A stretch of DNA of 64,000 nt from NCBI RefSeq assembly GCF_028435365.1, contig NZ_JAGTJJ010000001.1:620001-684000 (forward strand), given 5' to 3'. Shown in pieces: positions 16,274 through 24,871 of this stretch. The notes below the pieces were generated by a model, which saw only the letters and a program-made list of their open reading frames with translations, ran no database searches and was not told where the DNA came from. The translations under genes were made by a program, and so were the position numbers. Numbering within the stretch: the first letter of the stretch is position 1; the number at the start of each line of letters is the position of its first letter. The stretch is from Polyangium jinanense (lineage in GTDB: Bacteria > Myxococcota > Polyangia > Polyangiales > Polyangiaceae).

Positions 16274-17115
16274 TGGCCACCGCGGAGGCAGCCGGGCCGC
16301 CATCTGGATCGCCGTGGGACGATCCCATCGACGAGGCGCCGCTCGTCTTCCTGGACCTGGAAATGACGGGGCTCCGGCCCGCGTCGGATCGCGTGATCGA
16401 GCTCTGCGCCGAACGCACGCGCGGCAGCCGCGTCGAGGCGTCGCTCACGACGCTCGTGCGTCCCGACGACGGCACGTTCGGCAATGCCCACGTGCACGGC
16501 ATCCAGCGCGAGGACCTCGCGCACGCGCCGACGTTCGTGGAGATCGCCGACAAACTGCTCGCCGTGTGCGAAGGCGGGATCCTCGTCGCGCACGCGGCCT
16601 CGTGGGACGTGACGTTCCTGGAAGCGGAGCTCGCGCGGGCGAAGCGGCCCGAACGGTTTCCGTTTTTCCTCGATACCCTCGTCCTCTCGCGTCGCGCCTT
16701 CGCGCTGCCGACGCACGCGCTCGGATCGCTCTGCGCTTCCCTCGGCGTGGCGCAGGCCCGCGCGCACCGGGCCGAGGACGACGTGCACGCGCTGCGCGAG
16801 GTCTGGAAGAAGATACGAGAGGTGCTCGCGCCCGCGACGCCGCGGGATCTCTGGCACGTTCGTATCGGACAACGCCACGCGCGTCCGGCCATCGTGGCGG
16901 CGGCCGTCGCGGCGGCCGAGATCGGGAGACCCGTGCGTCTGCGCTACCGCCCCGCCCATCGCGGGCCCGAGGACCTCGAGTTCTGCGTGACGAGCGTGCG
17001 AACGGACCTCGACCCTCCGCGGGTTCTCGGCTATCTGCTTCCCTCGCGCAGCCGCAGGGAGCTACGAGCCGATCGGATCCTGCTGATCGAAGCTCCCGGC
17101 GAAGCGGGAAAGTAG
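16273..17115 (+). CDS. DnaQ-like 3'-5' exonuclease with WYL-like C-terminus
   Basis: 280 residues. The N-terminal 190 residues are a DEDDh exonuclease: FLDLEMTGL (D28, E30), HGIQREDL, VAHAASWDVTFLE (third acid) and AHRAEDDVHAL (His and last Asp). It resembles the epsilon proofreading subunit and its stand-alone relatives. The last 80 residues (VRLRYRPAHRGPEDLEFCVTS then LGYLLPSRSRRELRADRILLIE) look like a WYL domain, a ligand- or nucleic-acid-sensing module usually found in regulators, often of DNA-damage or defence genes. The fusion is uncommon. Start overlaps the preceding stop by one base. Confidence 0.82.
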   Translation: MATAEAAGPPSGSPWDDPIDEAPLVFLDLEMTGLRPASDRVIELCAERTRGSRVEASLTTLVRPDDGTFGNAHVHGIQREDLAHAPTFVEIADKLLAVCEGGILVAHAASWDVTFLEAELARAKRPERFPFFLDTLVLSRRAFALPTHALGSLCASLGVAQARAHRAEDDVHALREVWKKIREVLAPATPRDLWHVRIGQRHARPAIVAAAVAAAEIGRPVRLRYRPAHRGPEDLEFCVTSVRTDLDPPRVLGYLLPSRSRRELRADRILLIEAPGEAGK

Positions 17116-17141
17116 AAAGCGAAACGTCCGTGGGAAGCAGT

Positions 17142-18620
17142 ATGTCTCGACGAGATTCCGATCGGCCGCTGGGCCGCGTCTCCCTCCTCGGCGCGGCCGC
17201 GCTCGCGCTGCTCCTTTCCGGGTGTCCCACGGCGGGCACGCTCCAGAATGCGCGGCCTGCCACGGCCGACAAATGGTTCCAGCGCGCGACGCAGGACTTC
17301 AAGGTCGCCGACATCGACGACGCGCACGACGCCGTCAAGCGGGCGCTCGCGATCGTCCCCGACGACCCCGAGGTCCGCAAGCTCGCGGCCCGCATCGCGC
17401 TCGCGCGACTCGACTACGCCGAGACGCTCCGCCTCTTGAAGGGCATCAAAGGCTCGGAGGCCTCGGGCCTGCGCGGCCGGGCGCTCTGGTACAAGGGCGA
17501 CCTCGAAGCCGCCGCCGATCAGCTCGACGCGATGCTCAACGATCCCGACGTCGTCGACGACTGGGCCAAGGGGATCACGAAGCTCGCGCGGCGCGGCTCG
17601 GGGCGCACGCCGTTCGCGCTCTCGGGCGCGCTGCTCGCCGCGGTGGAGCTCCCGCACGTGAGCCCTCTCGCGCCGTTCTTCGTGGTGCCGGTCGAGATCG
17701 ACGGCGAGAGCGCGCTCGCGATGATCTCCACGGGCAACGCCGAGGTCGTGCTCGACAGCGCGACGCGCCCCGAGCCGAGCTGGATCTCGCTCCGCTTCGG
17801 CAAGAAGCTCGAGGTGCACGACGTGCCTGCGCTGACGCAGGACCTCTCGGGTGTCTCGAAGCAGATGGGCGCGCCGATCAAGGCGCTGCTCGGCGTGAAC
17901 CTGCTCCGGCACCTGCACGCGACGATCGACTACGACGGCCACCAGTTCGTGGCGCGCAGCTTCGCGCCGCCCCCGCCGCCCGACGCGACGCGTGTCGATC
18001 TCTCGTACATCCGCGGCGGCGGCATGATCCTGCGCGGCAAGTTCGGCGGCGAGCGTGGCGAGCCCGTGAGCTTGCTCCTCGACACGTCGATGACCTTCCC
18101 GCTCGCGCTCGACGAGGGCGGCTGGAAGAAGGCGGGCTCCGTGGCGAAGGATCTCAAGATCGTGGCCGAGGATCCGGAGCAGAAGCTGCGCGAGGGCGTG
18201 GTCCCGATGGTGCGCCTCGGCGCCTTCGACGTGCCCAAGGTGCCCGGCGTGTTCGGCACGCCCGTCGACCAGATCGAGCGACAGATCTCGCTCGACATCG
18301 ACGGCGTGCTCGGCACGGGCCTGCTCGCGCCGTTCCGCGTGACGTTCGGCGATCAGGGCCGCCTCATGTGGCTCGAGGACACGGGGCTGCTCATCCAGCG
18401 CATGCTGGCCGAGAGCGGCGGCGGGCAGCCGTATCCCGAGGACGCGATGCCGGGGATGCCCGATCCGCTTTCGCCCTTCGGTCCGCAGCCGGGCCTCGGC
18501 CAGCCGGGTGGCCTGGTCCCGCAGCCGGGCGGTGGCCTCGCGCCTGGAGGCAACACGTCGCCCGGAGGCAACGCGCCCGCCGGCGGCGCGAAGCCCCCGA
18601 AGAAGGCCCCGGAGCGCTGA
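17142..18620 (+). CDS. lipoprotein with TPR segment and degenerate aspartic-protease-like domain
   Basis: 492 residues. Lipobox LLSGC puts the lipidated Cys at residue 28. Residues about 40-150 form TPR-like helices (WFQRATQDFKVADIDDAHDAVKRAL). From about 170 to 420 two related lobes follow that resemble retroviral/pepsin-like aspartic proteases: lobe 1 VPVEIDGESALAMISTGNAEVVLDSA, where the catalytic DTG is missing, and lobe 2 SLLLDTSMTFPLAL, which keeps D-T-S. A Pro/Gly-rich tail of about 80 residues ends the protein. Proteolytic activity is therefore uncertain; it could be a binding module. It lies between the exonuclease and coaD on the same strand. Confidence 0.65.
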   Translation: MSRRDSDRPLGRVSLLGAAALALLLSGCPTAGTLQNARPATADKWFQRATQDFKVADIDDAHDAVKRALAIVPDDPEVRKLAARIALARLDYAETLRLLKGIKGSEASGLRGRALWYKGDLEAAADQLDAMLNDPDVVDDWAKGITKLARRGSGRTPFALSGALLAAVELPHVSPLAPFFVVPVEIDGESALAMISTGNAEVVLDSATRPEPSWISLRFGKKLEVHDVPALTQDLSGVSKQMGAPIKALLGVNLLRHLHATIDYDGHQFVARSFAPPPPPDATRVDLSYIRGGGMILRGKFGGERGEPVSLLLDTSMTFPLALDEGGWKKAGSVAKDLKIVAEDPEQKLREGVVPMVRLGAFDVPKVPGVFGTPVDQIERQISLDIDGVLGTGLLAPFRVTFGDQGRLMWLEDTGLLIQRMLAESGGGQPYPEDAMPGMPDPLSPFGPQPGLGQPGGLVPQPGGGLAPGGNTSPGGNAPAGGAKPPKKAPER

Positions 18621-18623
18621 GCC

Positions 18624-19109
18624 ATGCAGCACCCGATCGCCGTCTACGCCGGCAGCTTCGATCCCCCGACGCTCGGGCACCTCGACCTGATGGAGCGCGC
18701 GGCGAAGCTCTTCGACCGCGTGATCATCGCGATCGGCCGTCACCCGACGCGCAACCCGCTCTTCAACTTCGACGAGCGCCTCGCCCTGCTGACCGAGGTG
18801 ACGAAGGGCATCCCGAACCTCACGGTCGACTCGTTCGAGGGCCTGCTCTTCCAGTATTGCGAGCGGGTCGGCGCGCGCGTGATCGTGAGGGGCCTGCGCG
18901 CCGCGACGGACTTCGAGTACGAGCTCCAGATCGCGCACGCGAACGCGGACATGGCGCCGCACATCGACACGGTCTTCCTGCCGACGCGCACGAATTACGG
19001 ATTCGTCTCGGCCTCGCTCGTGCGTGAAATCGCGAGCCACGGCGGCGACGTGAGCCATTACGCGCCGCCCGCGGTGAGCGAGGCGCTCCGCAAGAAGTTC
19101 GGCCGCTAG
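18624..19109 (+). CDS. coaD: phosphopantetheine adenylyltransferase
   Basis: 161 residues, the standard length. CoaD transfers AMP to 4'-phosphopantetheine in the penultimate step of coenzyme A synthesis. The nucleotidyltransferase signature is YAGSFDPPTLGH (T/HxGH with T16...H19), followed by VIIAIGRHPTR-N, the VRGLRAATDFEYELQIAHAN block and FVSASLVREIASHGGDV. It starts four bases after the preceding stop and its 3' end overlaps the opposing gene by four bases. Confidence 0.95.
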   Translation: MQHPIAVYAGSFDPPTLGHLDLMERAAKLFDRVIIAIGRHPTRNPLFNFDERLALLTEVTKGIPNLTVDSFEGLLFQYCERVGARVIVRGLRAATDFEYELQIAHANADMAPHIDTVFLPTRTNYGFVSASLVREIASHGGDVSHYAPPAVSEALRKKFGR

Positions 19110-19459
19110 CGATACGGGTTCGGACGCTCCATCGCGAGCAGCGTCCGCACCACGTACGGCACCGACGCGACCCCCGCGAGCTCGGCAAGCGCATAAGCGA
19201 TGTGCTCCCGGCTCGCATGCGGCGGGATGCCCACGCTCGCGATGCGGTAGCCCTCGCGGGACAAGTCTTCCACCGTCTCGATCTGGACGGCGCTCACGGT
19301 CTTGTAGACGGCGATGCGCAGCCGCTTCGGCCGGAGCCGGTCGAGGGCGCGCATGGCGAAGTCGATGCGGTCGAACTCTTCGGGATCGTGGTACTCGACG
19401 AGGCGCCGCGGATCGGTCTGCTCGAAGCGTGCATCCTGAAGCGTGGCGCGCGAGCGCAT
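19106..19459 (-). CDS. hypothetical protein
   Basis: 117 residues starting at the ATG at 19459. It has a helical and alpha/beta pattern (FDRIDFAMRALDRLRPKRLRIAVYKTV, IETVEDLSREGYRIASVGIPP) and no signal peptide or membrane span. No ribosome-binding site is obvious, and no family is recognised. It overlaps coaD tail to tail. Confidence 0.6.
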   Translation of the reverse strand: MRSRATLQDARFEQTDPRRLVEYHDPEEFDRIDFAMRALDRLRPKRLRIAVYKTVSAVQIETVEDLSREGYRIASVGIPPHASREHIAYALAELAGVASVPYVVRTLLAMERPNPYR

Positions 19460-19560
19460 GGAGGAAGCGTAGCCCGAGGCCGCGGGACGGGACAGCCCCC
19501 GGGCACGGTGCCCACGGAAACCCTGTTGCTCCGCCCCCGCGTCGCGCCGACACTCCCTCC

Positions 19561-20169
19561 ATGCGGCTCGGCTCGTCCCTTCTCTTCGCGCTCGCCTGCG
19601 CCTCCTGTGCAGCTCAGCCCGAGCGCTCTGCCACCCCCGTCGTCGAGGTCGCCGCGCCCGCCGCGAACAGTTCGGCGCGCGCGCAGGGTGCGTCCGAGGA
19701 CACGGACGAGCTTGACGACACCGACCGCGACGGGATCCCCGACGACACGGACCGCTGCCCGGGCGAACCCGAGGATCGTGACAGTTTTGCGGATGATGAC
19801 GGCTGCCCCGACATCGACAACGACAGAGACGGGGTCGCGGACGCGCATGACAAGTGCCCGGACGAGCCGGAGAACCGGGATGGTTTCGAGGATGAGGACG
19901 GCTGTCCGGAGACCCCGAAGATCCTCGCGGCACGTGCCTTCAAGGAGGCGATCTTCGCCTCCAATCGGGGGGACTTCGCCGAGGCGCGGCGTCGATTCGA
20001 GGACGCGTACCGCATTTTGCCGGGCGATCTGGTCCTCTTCCACCTCGCGACGACCGCGCTCGCCCAGAAAGACCACGCCGCGGCTTGCCAGTATTACAAG
20101 CAATGGCGCGCGTCGCCCACGGCGCAGACGAAGCCCCGGACGATCAGCGCGCTCGACGCTTGTCCCTGA
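19561..20169 (+). CDS. lipoprotein with thrombospondin type-3 repeats
   Basis: 202 residues. A short signal ends with the lipobox (ACASC). Calcium-binding thrombospondin type-3 repeats follow: DTDRDGIPDDTDRCPGEPED, DNDRDGVADAHDKCPDEPEN and a partial third (DGFEDEDGCPETPK). The last 80 residues form a TPR-like pair (FKEAIFASNRGDFAEARRRFEDAYRI, LFHLATTALAQKDHAAACQYYKQW). The combination suits a surface lipoprotein whose rigid Ca-bound stalk presents a protein-binding domain. It converges with the next gene, with no bases between stop codons. Confidence 0.75.
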   Translation: MRLGSSLLFALACASCAAQPERSATPVVEVAAPAANSSARAQGASEDTDELDDTDRDGIPDDTDRCPGEPEDRDSFADDDGCPDIDNDRDGVADAHDKCPDEPENRDGFEDEDGCPETPKILAARAFKEAIFASNRGDFAEARRRFEDAYRILPGDLVLFHLATTALAQKDHAAACQYYKQWRASPTAQTKPRTISALDACP

Positions 20170-22911
20170 TCACTCGAACGTCGCGCGTACCACCCCGAAC
20201 TTGTTGTTGAGCTCCGGCGTCGTGAGCTTTTCGAAGATGCGCGGGCCTCCGAGCTCGTTCGCGAGCGAGCCCATGCGGCCGTGCTCGGTCATGAAGTAGA
20301 ACGTCTTCACGCCCTTCTTCTTCTGCTCGAGGACATAGTCCTGGAACTTCTTGCCGCTGGAGACGAAGGCCGGGAGGGTATTGCCCGTGTAGAAGTTCTC
20401 GCCCTTCCAGTTCATCTGGAAGGCGATGACGGGCCCGGGGATCTCCTGTTTGGCACGGTAATACGCGAGCACGGTCTCGCGTTGCCCCCAGTGCGGCGAG
20501 GTTTTCACGAAGTACACGTCGATGCCCCAGGCGGCGAAGAGCACGGACACGGCGCAGAGGCCCGTGACGACGTGGCGGCGGGCGCGGGCCCAGACGAGGG
20601 CGAGCGTGAAGAGAGCGGCGGCGCAGGTGAAGAAGAGGAGCGCGGGCCGGAAATCGAGCGTCGAGGGGAACGCCCGCTTGTAGTTGTAGGTGAAGAGGTG
20701 GAGGAGCCGCACCGGGCCGAGCATGCCCTCGCGCGCGCCCATGAGATCACGGCCCACGAAAAAGACGAGGAGGCCTCCCGCGATTCCAGAGGCGCCCCAG
20801 AGGACTCGCTCGTATTGCTCGGCGAATGCGTCGGTCACCTTTCGCGCGCCCGAACGTTGCACCATCTCGTCGAGCAGAATGCCCGTGAGCATCGCGGCCG
20901 GCGGGAGGGCCGGCATGATGTAATGGTGAAACTTCGTCAGCATCAGCGTGAAGAGCGCGAATGCGAAGAGGAACCACATCGCGAGGAAGATCGAGGCGTC
21001 GCTCTTGCGATCGCCCTCCTCGCGGCGCCGGAGCCATGCGACGAGCGCCGCCGGCACGAGGCCGGTCCAGGGGAACATCGCATAGCCGAGCTGCCAGACG
21101 TAGAAACGGAAGCCTACGTCGTCGCCCTCGTTCGTGTCGTGCACGTGCGTGAAGGCGCGCTTGAACATGTCGTGGAAGAGCAGCCGATCGGTGAACGGCT
21201 GCCCGTGCCGCGCGTACATCGCGACGAACCACGGCAGGGCCACGGCGAGCAGAATCAAGAGGCCGGCGACGATTTCGAGGCGCAGGAGGTCCCGATAACG
21301 GCGCGAGACGACGATGTACGCGAGGGCGCAGAGCACGGGCAAACCAAAACCCGCGGGCCCCTTGGCCATCGTGGAGAGGGCGGCGAAGAACCAGGCCGCG
21401 AGGAAATAAAGACGCTGCGCGCGCCGCTCGCCCCAGCACATGTAAAGCAGGAGGCCGAGCGCCTGGATCCAGAGGATCGCCTGGAGCGCGGGCTGGAGGC
21501 CCTTCAGCACGGGGAAGGCGTCGCCGCAGGGCTGGTTGCCCGGCAAGCCACAATTCATGGGCGAGCCGGAGCGGAAGGCGTCCGTGTGGAACCGCAGCGA
21601 AAACGGGTTCGGGATGATCTCGACGTTGCGCGAAAGCAGGTAGAGGATCTGCGGCAATGCGCAGGCGATGATCACGCCGAGGACGAGGTGATATGCGGAC
21701 AGGCGATATTTCGCGCCGAACGCGGAGACCTCGTAGACCCGCACCTCGCGCTCTTCGTCCTCGTGAATGCCGAGCAGGAAGAGGGCCATCGCCGCGGACA
21801 TCGTGGCGACGAAGGGCATGTCGGTCACGGTCTGGTGCGAGACCAGAAACCATTGCGGCATCGTGGTGAGCACGAGGCCGCCGAGGAAGCCGGCGCGACG
21901 ACCGAACACACGCGCGACGGCCTTGTAGAGGAGATACGTCGCGACGAGCGTGAGCAGGAAGATCGGCAAACGCACGGCCCATTCGGGCCAGGGCTCGCGG
22001 CCCTCGGCGACGGCGGAGAGCATGGCGCCGGGTTGATACCGGACGCCGAAACTCGCCATCGCGAGCGCCTGCACCCAGAAATCGAGGATGGGCTTCGACC
22101 AGAACCAGCCATCCTGCGCCCACCAGAGCGAGATCCAGTCGTTCCGCGCGAGGATCTCCCGCGCGACCTCGCCATAATGGGTCTCCCACGGATCGCTGAG
22201 CGAATGGCTGCCGAGCGCCGGCAGGTAGAGGAGCGTGACGAGCGTGACGAGCCAGAAGCCGTGGCGGCGCAGGAGCGGGATGGGTTTGCCGGCGGGATTT
22301 TTCTCCCAGGCGCCGAGTTTGTCGCCGACGCGGTAGACGGAGGCGACGGCGCCGAGAAAACACGCGGGCACGGCAAGGCCAGCGCCGATGGGGCCGATGT
22401 AGCCGGCGACGGCGAGGGAGACCGCGCCGAAGAGGCCGAGGACGGAGCCGCCAAAGAGGCCGAGGGGCCCCACGAGGTCGGCGAGCGCGAGCCGCTTGGC
22501 GACGCGGTCGTCGGGGTCGTCGAAGGTGCCGCAGAGGTCGAGGAGGCCGAAGGTGGCGACGAGGATGGCGAGGAACCCGAGCGGAACGCCGACGCGGTAC
22601 TGCGGGCGCAGCGCCATGAGGAGGAAGGCAACGAGCGCGCCGGTGGCAAGCGTGGAGGTGCCGCGGACGAGCTGGAGAGGGTTGCCAGGGCGGAGGAGAG
22701 GCTCGGGGGCGGGGGGTTCGTCGGATTCGTCGGCGTCGGGGTCGTCCGAGTCCGCTTCCGCTTCCGCGTCCGCTTCCGCGTCCGCTTCCGAACCCGCTTC
22801 CGCGTCCGCGTCCGGGCCGGCTTCCGTCTCCGTCTCCGCGGCCGGCTCTGTTTCCGGCCGGTCGGCTTCCTTGTCGGCTTCGTCGGTCGGATCTTGCTTG
22901 ATCTCGCTCAT
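20170..22911 (-). CDS. GT39/ArnT-like membrane glycosyltransferase with acidic N-terminus
   Basis: 913 residues from the ATG at 22911 (an upstream GTG/ATG would add eight). The first 80 residues are an acidic, low-complexity run of Glu, Asp, Ala and Pro (PDADAEAGSEADAEADAEAE and so on). Then come about twelve or more membrane helices, with the GT-C signature in the first large loop: HSLSDPWETHYGEVAREILARND and WFWSKPILDFWVQ, as in dolichyl- or undecaprenyl-phosphate-sugar transferases (ArnT, PMT). The C-terminal 200 residues form a soluble periplasmic domain. It probably transfers a sugar from a lipid carrier to an envelope acceptor. The acceptor is unknown. Confidence 0.83.
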   Translation of the reverse strand: MSEIKQDPTDEADKEADRPETEPAAETETEAGPDADAEAGSEADAEADAEAEADSDDPDADESDEPPAPEPLLRPGNPLQLVRGTSTLATGALVAFLLMALRPQYRVGVPLGFLAILVATFGLLDLCGTFDDPDDRVAKRLALADLVGPLGLFGGSVLGLFGAVSLAVAGYIGPIGAGLAVPACFLGAVASVYRVGDKLGAWEKNPAGKPIPLLRRHGFWLVTLVTLLYLPALGSHSLSDPWETHYGEVAREILARNDWISLWWAQDGWFWSKPILDFWVQALAMASFGVRYQPGAMLSAVAEGREPWPEWAVRLPIFLLTLVATYLLYKAVARVFGRRAGFLGGLVLTTMPQWFLVSHQTVTDMPFVATMSAAMALFLLGIHEDEEREVRVYEVSAFGAKYRLSAYHLVLGVIIACALPQILYLLSRNVEIIPNPFSLRFHTDAFRSGSPMNCGLPGNQPCGDAFPVLKGLQPALQAILWIQALGLLLYMCWGERRAQRLYFLAAWFFAALSTMAKGPAGFGLPVLCALAYIVVSRRYRDLLRLEIVAGLLILLAVALPWFVAMYARHGQPFTDRLLFHDMFKRAFTHVHDTNEGDDVGFRFYVWQLGYAMFPWTGLVPAALVAWLRRREEGDRKSDASIFLAMWFLFAFALFTLMLTKFHHYIMPALPPAAMLTGILLDEMVQRSGARKVTDAFAEQYERVLWGASGIAGGLLVFFVGRDLMGAREGMLGPVRLLHLFTYNYKRAFPSTLDFRPALLFFTCAAALFTLALVWARARRHVVTGLCAVSVLFAAWGIDVYFVKTSPHWGQRETVLAYYRAKQEIPGPVIAFQMNWKGENFYTGNTLPAFVSSGKKFQDYVLEQKKKGVKTFYFMTEHGRMGSLANELGGPRIFEKLTTPELNNKFGVVRATFE

Positions 22912-23030
22912 GGCTCGCGGGCTCGGGGAGGCCATGCACTAGCAAGCCTGCGGGCGGGGGCAAAGGGGGAGGTTTCTCCTACCGCGGGAACTGTGGTCGG
23001 AAGGGACAGACGCGAAATCACACCTCCTTG

Positions 23031-23036
23031 TAGAAT
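23031..23036 (+). promoter_or_regulatory. possible -10 element of toxin-like module 1
   Basis: TAGAAT (23031-23036) would give initiation near 23043, 40 bases before the ATG at 23083. No convincing -35 is seen 17 bases upstream. The same sequence is repeated before copy 2 (around 24820). Confidence 0.4.
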
Positions 23037-23082
23037 GCACACCATGACAGAGGGGTGGACGACGGACAGGGAAGTGCTTTCC

Positions 23083-23943
23083 ATGCCTCGCTCCCTTGGC
23101 GATGCCAAAGCGACGTGGAGGGAGTTCGCGCGGTTCGTGGTCTGCGCGCTCGGCTGGGTGGTGCTCGTCGGTTCGACCACCGGGTGCATGGTCGACGACA
23201 TGCCGGCGCTCTCCGACATGGTGACGACGGTGAAGTTGCGGGAGTATTACGGCAATCCGAACAACTACACGGGGATCACGTACAACCAGGCGGTGGGCCT
23301 CCAGTTCCAGAGGGACGTGCTGGGAGCCTTGCCGGGGCCGAGGGTGCTTTCGTCGAACAGGAAGGTGTTCCCCTCGGCGTGGCGCCAGGAGGCGAGCAAC
23401 GAGCGCTTCCGCGGCGTCATTCCCGACGGCGTGACCGCCGCGGTCGAAGGGTTTCACGGACCCCTCCCGCCGGTCATCAGCACCCACCCCGAGAGCACGT
23501 TCGTGGAAGTCAAGGCTGTCAAGGGGGTCGTCAACCTGGAGTACGCCCAGTACCAGATCCTCGGCATGCTCGACGCGCTCTCCAAGTCGCCGGCGGCCTT
23601 CTCCACAGGACCCGATCGGGCTTATCCCTCGCTGTACTTCGTCGTAACCGGTGACACATCGATCGGAACGGACGTCGGGGCCCGTGCTGCCTCCCTCCAG
23701 ATCCTGGTGTGGGTATCCCCGGTGCGCGACCACGGGGGCGGCGAGCTTCAGGTGGCTCCCCCTTGGTGCTTCAACTGCGACGCGGTTTTCCCCGGAAAGC
23801 AACTTCCCGCCCCCACGCTCCCCGGCCCGTCGTTCTACGTTCAGAAGCTGCGCGCCGCCAACGATCGGGGCCTCGACAAACCGATCCTCGACGACGGCCT
23901 TGTGGGCCACCCTGGAACGCCTGGCAATACCCGCCCCCACTGA
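23083..23943 (+). CDS. exported lipoprotein with PD-(D/E)XK nuclease signature (toxin candidate), copy 1
   Basis: 286 residues from ATG 23083; ATGs at 23035 and 23044 are in frame, but they would lie next to the putative start point and lengthen the signal peptide. The signal (FARFVVCALGWVVLVGSTTGC) ends in a lipobox, Cys35. The mature domain shows the restriction-endonuclease-fold order: IPDGV (D115), then STFVEVKAVKG (E142, K144), then YAQYQILGMLDAL (Q158), and LYFVVTGDT. A lipoprotein with nuclease core followed 10 bases later by a soluble partner matches the layout of myxobacterial lipoprotein toxins (SitA) with immunity genes. Toxicity is inference. Copy 2, at 24872, is about 77% identical by eye. 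Confidence 0.7.
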   Translation: MPRSLGDAKATWREFARFVVCALGWVVLVGSTTGCMVDDMPALSDMVTTVKLREYYGNPNNYTGITYNQAVGLQFQRDVLGALPGPRVLSSNRKVFPSAWRQEASNERFRGVIPDGVTAAVEGFHGPLPPVISTHPESTFVEVKAVKGVVNLEYAQYQILGMLDALSKSPAAFSTGPDRAYPSLYFVVTGDTSIGTDVGARAASLQILVWVSPVRDHGGGELQVAPPWCFNCDAVFPGKQLPAPTLPGPSFYVQKLRAANDRGLDKPILDDGLVGHPGTPGNTRPH

Positions 23944-23953
23944 GAGGAGCCTT

Positions 23954-24766
23954 ATGAAGAAGGACCCGCGTCATCGTCGCCCTTCCAACGGAAAAGGCTG
24001 GGCCCAATGCTGGTCGGTCACGAAATCCGAGGTGAAGGCACTCTTGGCCGAGGGGAATTGGACACGGGACCCCGAGAATTGCGAGCCGTATCTCTGGGAG
24101 GCATACGTTTCTGACCGCGGCGAGCTTCTTCGAGTGAAGTCGAGCGGCCGCGGCGACCTCTATGCATCTCGCCAGGAGCTCATGCAGAAGCGCGAGGAGT
24201 TGCGAAATCGCCCCCCCGAGGTCCCGCGTCACATGCTCGAAGGGCACCTCCCCCAAGGCCCGCATTTCGTCGAGGCCGTCCCCTCGCTCATCGACGAGCT
24301 CGCCAAGCTCCTCAAAATCCCCCGCGAGTCGCTCGACAGCTCCTTCGACAGTCTCCAGCTCGTCGACAAAGCCTTGAAGAAGGTCCGCCCCAAGAAACGG
24401 ATCCTCGAAATCCCGAACCTCTTCCCGGGCCTCATCGCCTACACCGGCGAGGTCATGCGCAAGGCGACCGGCGGTGAGTGGTGGCTCAACGAGGTCGCCG
24501 GGCCGATTTACGAGCCCTATATCCGCTACGGCCCGGGGAGCCGGTACATGGACGCGTGGGGCGAGATGTACAAGTCGATCACCGAGCCACGCGCGCTCTC
24601 CGTCGCCACCATCGTCTACGCCGAGCTCGCGCACGCGGGCGGCAGTGGGCCGGTCTTCGTCACCGACGTCGACGAGGAAAACGAATACGAGACAACCGTC
24701 GAACGCGTGAAGCTCCTTAACGGCCAGGAGGTCTATCGTGTGGGGGTGCGACGCCGGACCCCGTAG
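23954..24766 (+). CDS. soluble partner of lipoprotein nuclease (immunity candidate), copy 1
   Basis: 270 residues, no signal peptide, so it should stay in the cytoplasm. GAGGAG lies close before the ATG, and the gene begins 10 bases after the lipoprotein stop. The N-terminal 75 residues (SEVKALLAEGNWTRDPENC, WEAYVSDRGELLRV) differ much from copy 2, while from about residue 105 on the two copies are nearly identical (LIDELAKLLKIPRESLDSSF, LFPGLIAYTGEVMRKATGG, YIRYGPGSRYMDAWGEMYKS). I do not recognise the family; the GLIAYTGEV..GG-W motif recalls immunity-type and DUF6278-like proteins. By position it is the best candidate antidote or chaperone to the upstream product. Confidence 0.7.
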   Translation: MKKDPRHRRPSNGKGWAQCWSVTKSEVKALLAEGNWTRDPENCEPYLWEAYVSDRGELLRVKSSGRGDLYASRQELMQKREELRNRPPEVPRHMLEGHLPQGPHFVEAVPSLIDELAKLLKIPRESLDSSFDSLQLVDKALKKVRPKKRILEIPNLFPGLIAYTGEVMRKATGGEWWLNEVAGPIYEPYIRYGPGSRYMDAWGEMYKSITEPRALSVATIVYAELAHAGGSGPVFVTDVDEENEYETTVERVKLLNGQEVYRVGVRRRTP

Positions 24767-24871
24767 CTCACCCTCGCATCTGTGGTCGGAAGGGACAGAC
24801 GCGAAATCACACCACCTTGTAGAATGCACACCATGACAGAGGGGTGGACGACGGACAGGGAAGTGCTTTTC

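Larger units (their letters stand above)
22991..24779. repeat. tandem duplication, copy 1 (lipoprotein-nuclease / partner module)
   Basis: Copy 1 spans 22991-24779 and copy 2 begins at 24780, an offset of 1789 bases. The copies are nearly identical in the first 110 bases and in the last 500 or so, and clearly divergent between. Each holds an upstream region, a lipoprotein gene and a partner gene. Confidence 0.9.

Noticed and set aside
17031..19562. 843-codon minus-strand frame across the protease-like gene and coaD
   Set aside because: Arg/Ala/His-rich antisense shadow; coaD and the lipoprotein have clear motifs on the plus strand.
20281..22990. Very long open frame on the plus strand, antisense to the glycosyltransferase gene
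   Set aside because: Rich in Arg, Glu, His and Gly with no domain; it is the mirror of a GC-rich coding strand.
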